A stretch of DNA of 64,000 nucleotides, from assembly GCF_003711515.1 (NCBI RefSeq), contig NW_021167088.1:830351-894350 (forward strand), read 5' to 3'. The notes beneath the pieces were generated by a model. The model had not been told where the DNA came from, did no database searches, and saw only the letters and a program-made list of their open reading frames with translations. Both the position numbers and the translations under genes were made by a program. Source of the stretch: Sodiomyces alkalinus F11 (Eukaryota > Ascomycota > Sordariomycetes > Glomerellales > Plectosphaerellaceae). Below are positions 57,886 to 64,000 of this stretch, in pieces (positions within the stretch are counted from its first letter, which is position 1; the number at the start of each line of letters is the position of its first letter).

Positions 57886-58634
57886 GAAGCCTCAAACAGC
57901 GAGCCATCTTTTTGGGGGTTATTCACTGTAAATTTAATTGTTCTTCGTTGGTCTATCTTGTGGTGTTGTGAGTGTCGTGTCTGTCAATGCCCGGGTGTCG
58001 ACGAGTCTCCTACACGTACTGGGAGAGTATTTGTTCGTGCGAAGACGATAGTGGTCACAATACTTGCACGGACAGGAATTATTCCACCAAAAGTCCCTCG
58101 CCACTGCAACCCACAGGGCGGTGTGCGATGCATTCAATCAACGGTCTGTACGGAGCACTACACCTACACCGTTTCTGCGCAGTCCTCCAATCACGTCGGC
58201 ATCCTTGACACGACGGATTTTACAGCGCAGGGATCGGGTGGAAAAGGAAGGGGAGGGGTAGGGCAACCCATTTTTAAAGGGTTACAAGGCTGAAAAAGTA
58301 GGAGGGAAGGAAACGGTGGAGACGAGTGAAGAAGGACTCGATTGTGAATGAACAGACAACTTATCACGAAGTCGAAGTTGAGCCTCAACCCGGACGAACG
58401 AAGCTCGCTTCTGGCTTTCGGACATACACTACTGTACACACTGCGAAACGAAAATCTGGGACGACTTGGCAATTGGCCACTTTGCCCCACCCAACCCGAA
58501 CACCGCCCCCTGAGCCGAGTCAATAAGCGCCATTGACGGAGGCTCAGCATCAGCATCAGCATCAGCATCAGCATCAGCATCAGCATCACCAGCATCATTC
58601 ACTTCTTTTCACTCATCACTGAAGCCGAAAGAAA
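57886..58634. other. intergenic region and GIG1 leader
   Basis: About 750 bases between EBP and the GIG1-family gene. Holds the (AGCATC)n microsatellite directly upstream of the GIG1 start. No gene supported. Confidence 0.65.
58541..58590. repeat. (AGCATC)n hexanucleotide repeat in the leader of the GIG1-family gene
   Basis: About eight copies of CAGCAT/AGCATC, ending about 45 bases before the start codon. Confidence 0.95.
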
Positions 58635-59430
58635 ATGGGCGAGGCAACTCGCGACCCGAGCCCTCCTTTGCCCTTAATAACGGAGGTGGACAGGTTGATA
58701 TTGACAGAGTCGGATGCGGACTTCAAGCCACACGAGTGGGACCAGCTGAGAAAAACCGTTGGTATGCATGCTTGAGAGGCTGGATGCGACAGGGTCGATG
58801 GATGAGATGGATGATATCTTCCGGCGTCCATGGCGGTGACCGAGCTCGAATGATTAATGAATTATTTTGCTGACCCAAGTCTTCCCCTGAACTGCAGAAG
58901 CGAACGATCTGGAAGTTTTCAGGCGCTGGCCGTCGGCCCAACGCAAATACATGCAATGGACGGCTGAGACGATAGCCGAGTACGGCTCTATAACAAATTA
59001 CATCCTCGCCCATCGCCTTCCCAAGTCATGGGGTTCGCCCCCTTTCACGCCCGTGTCGACGGTGCCCTTCGAAAGCCCTGCAGATTACAGGGTTCTTGTG
59101 AACGACTGGCCGTACGGGTTCACCCCGGATATGACCCATCTCGTCGTATGGACCCGCACCCGGATCAAGACGGAGCGGGTGAGGGGAGACTTGACACCGG
59201 AGAGCCGGCGCCTCATCCAGGACTTTGTGGATCGCTTCTTTGTGGCCACGGTCGGAGAGGATGGTGAGAACCGCGTCATATGGTTCAAGAACTGGGTGGC
59301 CCTGCAGAGCGTGAGGAGTTTGGAGCATATACACGTCATTGTTCGAAACCTGGACCCGGAGATCTTGAGGGACTGGACCGAGGAGAAGTCGTGGCACCGT
59401 GGGGAAGCCCCGGAAGAGAGCATGAAATGA
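58635..59430 (+). CDS. GIG1 family (DUF3605) protein
   Basis: Two exons (58635-58761, 58898-59430) give 219 aa. The family is named for Candida albicans Gig1, an N-acetylglucosamine-induced cytosolic protein linked to GlcNAc metabolism; its biochemical role is not established. Visible family features: an N-terminal ITEVDRLILTESDADFKPHEWDQL-type segment (split description: ITEVDRL, then HEWDQL), RRWPSAQRKYMQW, the NDWPYG block with HLVVWTRTRI following, RRLIQDFVDRFF, and WFKNWVALQSVRSLEHIHVIVR, which matches the strongly conserved core. No signal peptide or membrane helix. The start at 58635 opens the conserved N-terminus and intron 1 (GGTATGC donor, CTGCAG acceptor) restores KTVEANDLEVFRRWP. 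It is convergent with SND2, with 177 bases between the stops. Confidence 0.88.
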
Positions 59431-59607
59431 GGGCGACGAGGTTGACGAGGGTGACAAGGGCGACGAGGGCAGAAGACTAAATGTCCGAGTCGGGCGAAAG
59501 ATGAGCGAGCCCCATACATAGCGTTAGAAGCAATAGACCACTCTGAAGATCGGGGCCATGAGCAGTTCGGTCCAGACACCGGTCATCACCAAGGGCGGCG
59601 TGAAAGA

Positions 59608-60090
59608 TCAAGCCGCCCTCCGCTGTTTTCTGTTCCCTGCAGGTGCCGCGGCAGGAGAGTCGTTGGCACCCGCCAGGCCGGCCATCTTCCTGCCAGCACT
59701 CACCAGCCCGAAGCCAGCATAAGCGCCGTACGCGGGTACAGCGAGCCAGAGGAACCAAGCCCAGTTCCCGAAGAGGATAGCCAGAACAATGGATGCCCAG
59801 GTGACCCAAATGATGTCGAACATGTACTCGGTCAAACCAGGGGCGGCGAGGTCCTCACCGGCCGTCTTGAGGGATCTAGTGGCATCGTACTTGGGCCGAC
59901 CCGACTTTTCCAGGACAAGTTCGCAAGCGAGGGCCGGCACGGAGATGAGAATATACCAAAAGAGGGATCGGGACTTGAAGACGAAGTAGAAGAGAAGAAA
60001 TGCGACGTGGACGATAGCGGAGCCGAGATGTAGATTGTTGAGTGCGGCGGCATTGGACTTGGCGCGGTCCTTTTTCGCTTTTTGGGCCAT
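59608..60090 (-). CDS. SND2: SRP-independent targeting protein SND2 / TMEM208 family
   Basis: Intronless, 160 aa. ER membrane protein of the SND route, which delivers proteins with central or C-terminal membrane anchors to the translocon independently of SRP and GET. Typical layout: a Lys-rich N-terminus (MAQKAKKDRAKSN), then hydrophobic helices at about 22-40, 44-62 and a longer hydrophobic region at about 86-130 (probably two helices), and a basic Ala/Gly-rich tail ending KQRRAA. The motif ALNNLH just before helix 1 and the EYMFDIIWVT segment are family marks. Length agrees with yeast Snd2 and human TMEM208. Divergent from CDC27 and convergent with the GIG1-family gene. Confidence 0.9.
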   Translation of the reverse strand: MAQKAKKDRAKSNAAALNNLHLGSAIVHVAFLLFYFVFKSRSLFWYILISVPALACELVLEKSGRPKYDATRSLKTAGEDLAAPGLTEYMFDIIWVTWASIVLAILFGNWAWFLWLAVPAYGAYAGFGLVSAGRKMAGLAGANDSPAAAPAGNRKQRRAA

Positions 60091-61508
60091 TGTGGTGAGC
60101 TGAGATGAGCTGAGAGGTAAAAACGAACAAAGACCTTATGTTTCGAATAACAGCCCGGGTTTCAGTGAGGAATGTGGTTTCTATAGATGGCGGAAGTGTT
60201 GGGCGTGGTTGATGGTGACGACAGGGGAAAGAAGGTAGACTTTCGTGGTCAGACAAAGACCGATGAGGACGAGGACACCATGTAAGGAAGACGGTTGGTT
60301 TGTGGCTTGTGGTACATGGTACAGGCGTTGGGGAATTCAAGTGGCTGGAGCCGGTCAAACAGAGTACGTACCAGGTACTTAGTACTTAGTGTACGTTCTC
60401 AATACCCGCCCACTTTTCTTGTTGCTAGGGACCGCCGTTCATGATGGCGTCGCGATGACCAATCAGGGCAAAGGCTCCCAAAACAACCTCAACGCCATGC
60501 ACCCTATCACCACCCCATTCACGCATTCACACAGCGCGTGCGAGGCAATCGCTGTCAACACTTTACCCGCCACACTTCTGGTCGTCTTCGTCATCTCATC
60601 TTCCTTGTCTTTACGACCAAACCCTTTCTCCTCTCCCTGCCATCTCATCCCCTGCTTCTTCCTCTCTTGGTTTTCGTTTTTTTTCTTTCTTTCTAATGCC
60701 ATAGTATTGGGCGTTATGTGCCTTTAGCTTTCGCCTCTAACCCACGAAGCATCACCTCCCTATCAACAAGGACTACGCTTTGCGAATGGATGCACACATC
60801 GAAAGACGGTAGCTTCTGTGAGGCATTCTCCTCCCTCTAGAACGACCAAGTCTGCACTGCTGCCCATTATTGGGACGTTAAGAAGCTCCACACACTCGGG
60901 TGATTATCTTGTCTGCTAACGCCGACGCGTCGCACGATCCAAACAACCAGCCCACCACGACGATTGTTATTGACATTTGGCCACTCCCTGTTCTTCAGTC
61001 ACGAATTATCCGACGACTCATAGCTACGAGTGCCCGCCCTTCGAGAGAACACTTGGCATTATCCGAAGAAATCCGCCACCTTCCGCCTTGTTCATTATTT
61101 GTTGGCAGAATCTAAAATACCTTGTTGATTCAAGCTCCACCGGCCGACGAACTTGCATCTGCCTACTTTGGTGGCTGGTCGCATTGAGAACGGCTTACGA
61201 ACTATATCGCTTCTAAGCTGCCCCTCTCTCCCTCTTCTTTTTCTCCTCTGAAGGGAAGGGATAACTTTATTCTCTTCGTCTCTTCTCCATCCTTGCCTTT
61301 GAGGAGCGCCGCAAAACTCAACACAAATACTGCTTTGCAACAGACTTTGCCTAGCTGGTGGACATATTGGCTGGCCTACTCGGAGCTGGTCACCACAAAG
61401 GCAGTTGGCCGTTTTTCTCGCCAGCCACCTTGCAGTTCTTTTCAGCGCTCTCATGGTGCCCACGCCGACTTCTTACCCGACCCGGTCTAATTCTCCTGCG
61501 CCTCCAAC
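60091..61508. other. divergent promoter region of SND2 and CDC27
   Basis: About 1.4 kb. The right half is rich in pyrimidines on the plus strand and is probably the CDC27 promoter and leader. One ACGCGT (MCB-like) hexamer lies at 60925-60930. No gene supported. Confidence 0.6.
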
Positions 61509-64000
61509 ATGGCGCCGTCGAGTGCTACCATCACCAATCTGCTGCGGCAGGTTGTCTACTATCACCTCGACAACAATTCATACGAGAACGCCCTCTTCTT
61601 CGCCGAAAAGCTAAACGCCCAAGACCCCAGATCTAGCGAGTCGGCCCATCTTCTGGCCCTTTCCCATTTCCGTCTTGGCGACATTCGATCGGCATTCGAA
61701 ATTAGCCGGCCAGCAGCTACAAAGGGATCCAACCTCGGCGCTCTGTGGGTATACGCGCAGTCTTCTTTACGTCTCGAGCGGTACCGTGAGGGGATAAGCA
61801 TATTGGAGAAGACGAAAGATCGATGGTCGGGCAAATCCAACTTGGGAAGGCACTCCGCCACGAATCGATCGCTTTCGCCCGACGAGCCGACTGTCCTCTG
61901 CCTGTTGGGCAAGCTGTACCACGCATACGATGACCACAAGCGAGCGATCGAGTGTTTCGAGAACGCGCTCAAGCTCAACCCATTCATGTTCGATGCTTTC
62001 CAGGCCCTCTGCAACATGGGTGCTACTGTCAGAGTGCCCAATATGTTCAGAGTGACCGACTCGCTGATCCACTCTTTCGACCACGAATCGGCCCCTCCCA
62101 CAGACCCAAGAGAGATGCCAACGGCTAATCCTCTTGACCTTGCCTCCAAGAAGTCGTCCGCGCGCAATGTTCTCGATACTTCCGACCCTTTTGAACTGCA
62201 ACGCTCCTCGGCTCATCAGGAAATTCCCTCTAGCTTGACCGCATCATCCGCTGAATCGGCGGAGAATGGCTTCATGTCCAGAATCACTGCGGCCCGCACA
62301 AGGCTGGCCTCTGCATCAGTGACATCCGCGAACGGGGATGGGATGGAAACACCCCCCGCATCGGCTTCGACGGCCGATACTCATAATTCGCGCTCGAACT
62401 TTGCCGCCGAAGCGCCCCAGGCACCCGCGCGCAGGACACGCGCGACGCAAGCGGTTGACCCTGCTTTCGCCGCCGAACCGCCACCCAGGATGGGCCCCAG
62501 GGCGGGAACGAAGAGGCCCGCCGGGAGTAGGAGCCAAGAGAAAGAGTCGGACCAGCACACCGAGGCACTGCCCGATCAAAACGGAGGCATGTGGCGACCG
62601 TCAGCTGCGGCGTCGCAGAGGAAGAGGACGGTCTCGGGCCACCCCGTGCAGGCGAGGCAACAATCAGAAGAACCGGGCCCACAACGAAGGAGCGCGAGAC
62701 TGAACATGTTCAAGCCGTCCGTCACCAAGGCCAACTCGGGCGCCGCTACTATCGGCACGACCGCGACGCGAGAGTTGAAGAAGGCCAGGCCACCCATCTC
62801 ACGGGCCTTCCGCCCCGGCTCCAGCGGCTCCAGCGTAGGGAGGGTTGTTAGCGGGAACCGCACCTCACGGTTGGAAGACAGCGGAATGGATGTCGATCCA
62901 GCAGAATCCACGCGCCCCAAGGATCCTCCGATGGTGCAGCAAACATTCACGAAGATGCCACCACCTCCCGAGTATGAGAGCATCAAGGTCGAAGAGGCTC
63001 TGCGGTGGATCATGGAGTTGCTCAAGAAGACAGCATCGGGGTACTTGGCATGTTCGCAGTACAGATGTAAAGAAGCCGTGCAAGCCTTTAGCACCCTTCC
63101 CAGGAGCCAACAGGATACGCCCTGGGTCTTAGCGCAAATGGGGCGAGCATACTACGAACAGGCATTATACTCGGAAGCCGAGAAGTTCTTCTGCAGGCTG
63201 CGAGCGGTTGCGCCGACGCGACTGGAAGACATGGAGGTCTACTCGACGGTCCTCTGGCACCTGAAACGGGAAACGGACCTCTCATTCCTCGCGCACGAGC
63301 TTGTCGACGCGGCATGGACGTCGCCCCAGGCGTGGTGCACTCTGGGCAACGCGTGGTCTCTCGTTCGGGACCCAGACCAGGCACTCCGGTGCTTCAAACG
63401 CGCCACGCAGCTGAACCCCAAGTTTGCCTATGCGTTCACCCTGCAAGGCCACGAGCACGTGGCGAACGAGGAATACGAGAAGGCGCTGGCTGCGTACCGG
63501 CAAGCTATTTCCGCGGACCGGCGCCACTACAACGCGTATTACGGCATGGGCAAAGTGCACGAGAAGCTTGGCAACTACGACAAGGCCCGGATCCACTTCC
63601 AGGCGGCGTCGACCATCAACCCCACGAACGCAGTCCTCATCTGTTGCATTGGCAACGTGTTGGAGAAACAAAAGCACCTCCACGCGGCCCTGCAGGCCTT
63701 CACCCGGGCGACCGAGTTGGCCCCACGAGCGGCGCAGACTCGGTACAAGAAGGCCCGAGCGCACCTCGCCATCGGACAGCTCGAGGCCGCCCAGAAGGAA
63801 CTGTTGATTCTCAAAGACCTTGCCCCCGACGAGGCGAATGTGCACTTCTTGCTGGGGAAGATGTACATCCAGACCGGCGAGAAGCAATCGGCGGTGCGGC
63901 ATTTCACCATTGCCCTGGCGTTGGATCCCAAGGTAAGTTGCGGAAAAAGCCGCCACAAAGATTTGCTGTCTCTCGGAACCAGATTTTGCTAACAAATGAT
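61509..64000 (+). CDS. CDC27: Anaphase-promoting complex subunit 3 (CDC27/BimA/Nuc2), 3' end outside the window
   Basis: TPR scaffold subunit of the APC/C ubiquitin ligase, needed for the metaphase-anaphase transition; it binds activators through its C-terminal TPRs. The first exon runs 61509-63932 (808 codons); a donor AAG|GTAAGT follows and the remaining coding sequence lies beyond the right edge. N-terminal TPRs cover about residues 1-180 (SATITNLLRQVVYYHLDN opening; LCLLGKLYHAYDDHKRAIECFENAL). A long low-complexity, Ser/Arg/Ala-rich linker covers about 190-490. The C-terminal TPR array starts near residue 500 (EALRWIMELLK, then LGNAWSLVRDPDQALRCFKRATQLNP, YNAYYGMGKVHEKLGNY, LAIGQLEAAQKELLILKDLAPDEANVHFLLGKMY). 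That order, short TPR block, disordered linker, long TPR block, is the Cdc27 signature. The ATG at 61509 starts the conserved helix directly. Confidence 0.95.

Noticed and set aside
1..64000. CRISPR arrays, tRNA and rRNA genes
   Set aside because: No regularly spaced repeat-spacer pattern, and no GTTCRANNC-type T-loop within a plausible cloverleaf was found by eye; small RNA genes could still be missed.

Overview
This window is nuclear DNA of a filamentous ascomycete (Pezizomycotina, most likely Sordariomycetes). The grounds are short spliceosomal introns with GTAAGT/GTATGT-type donors, GC-rich third codon positions, pyrimidine-rich leaders, two Zn(II)2Cys6 transcription factors, a Cla4-type PAK kinase, a GIG1/DUF3605 gene and a fungal-type PBN1. 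I see no prokaryotic, viral or intact transposon gene. No tRNA, rRNA or CRISPR array was recognised.

Layout, left to right. 1-17 kb: UDP-glucose 4,6-dehydratase (minus), a TPT-family sugar-phosphate/nucleotide-sugar transporter (plus), the Brix-domain ribosome factor RPF1 (minus), a membrane-anchored SGNH/PC-esterase-like protein (plus) and glycyl-tRNA synthetase with two possible starts (plus). 19-29 kb: Cla4/PAK kinase (plus), UPC2-like Zn2Cys6 regulator (plus), a prolyl-4-hydroxylase-like 2OG-Fe(II) oxygenase with a long Gln/Glu insertion (minus) and PBN1/PIG-X (minus). 28.6-42.7 kb: a 14-kb gene desert. 42.7-44.4 kb: a TALE (KN) homeobox gene. 44.4-50.2 kb: a second desert of 5.7 kb. 50-64 kb: a second Zn2Cys6 regulator, a PrpF-family isomerase with a mitochondrial-looking presequence, an EBP-type sterol isomerase, GIG1/DUF3605, SND2/TMEM208 (minus) and the 5' part of CDC27/APC3, which runs off the right edge.

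The gene set is mostly housekeeping and signalling: ER protein targeting and GPI synthesis (SND2, PBN1), ribosome assembly and tRNA charging (RPF1, GlyRS), cell cycle (CDC27), polarity (Cla4), sterols (EBP, UPC2-like) and sugar nucleotides (dehydratase, transporter). I do not see a coherent biosynthetic cluster. Exon structures were rebuilt by hand from splice signals and reading phase; every multi-exon model given here closes in frame.

The most unusual non-genic signal is a family of 9-bp elements of the form TAC-NNN-GTA, above all TACAACGTA/TACGTTGTA. I located 20 copies of that one by eye, all intergenic and 18 of them between 30 and 49 kb, around the homeobox gene. About 0.5 copies are expected by chance in 64 kb at even base composition. 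The most unusual protein feature is a 44-residue Gln/Glu tract inside the catalytic domain of the P4H-like oxygenase.
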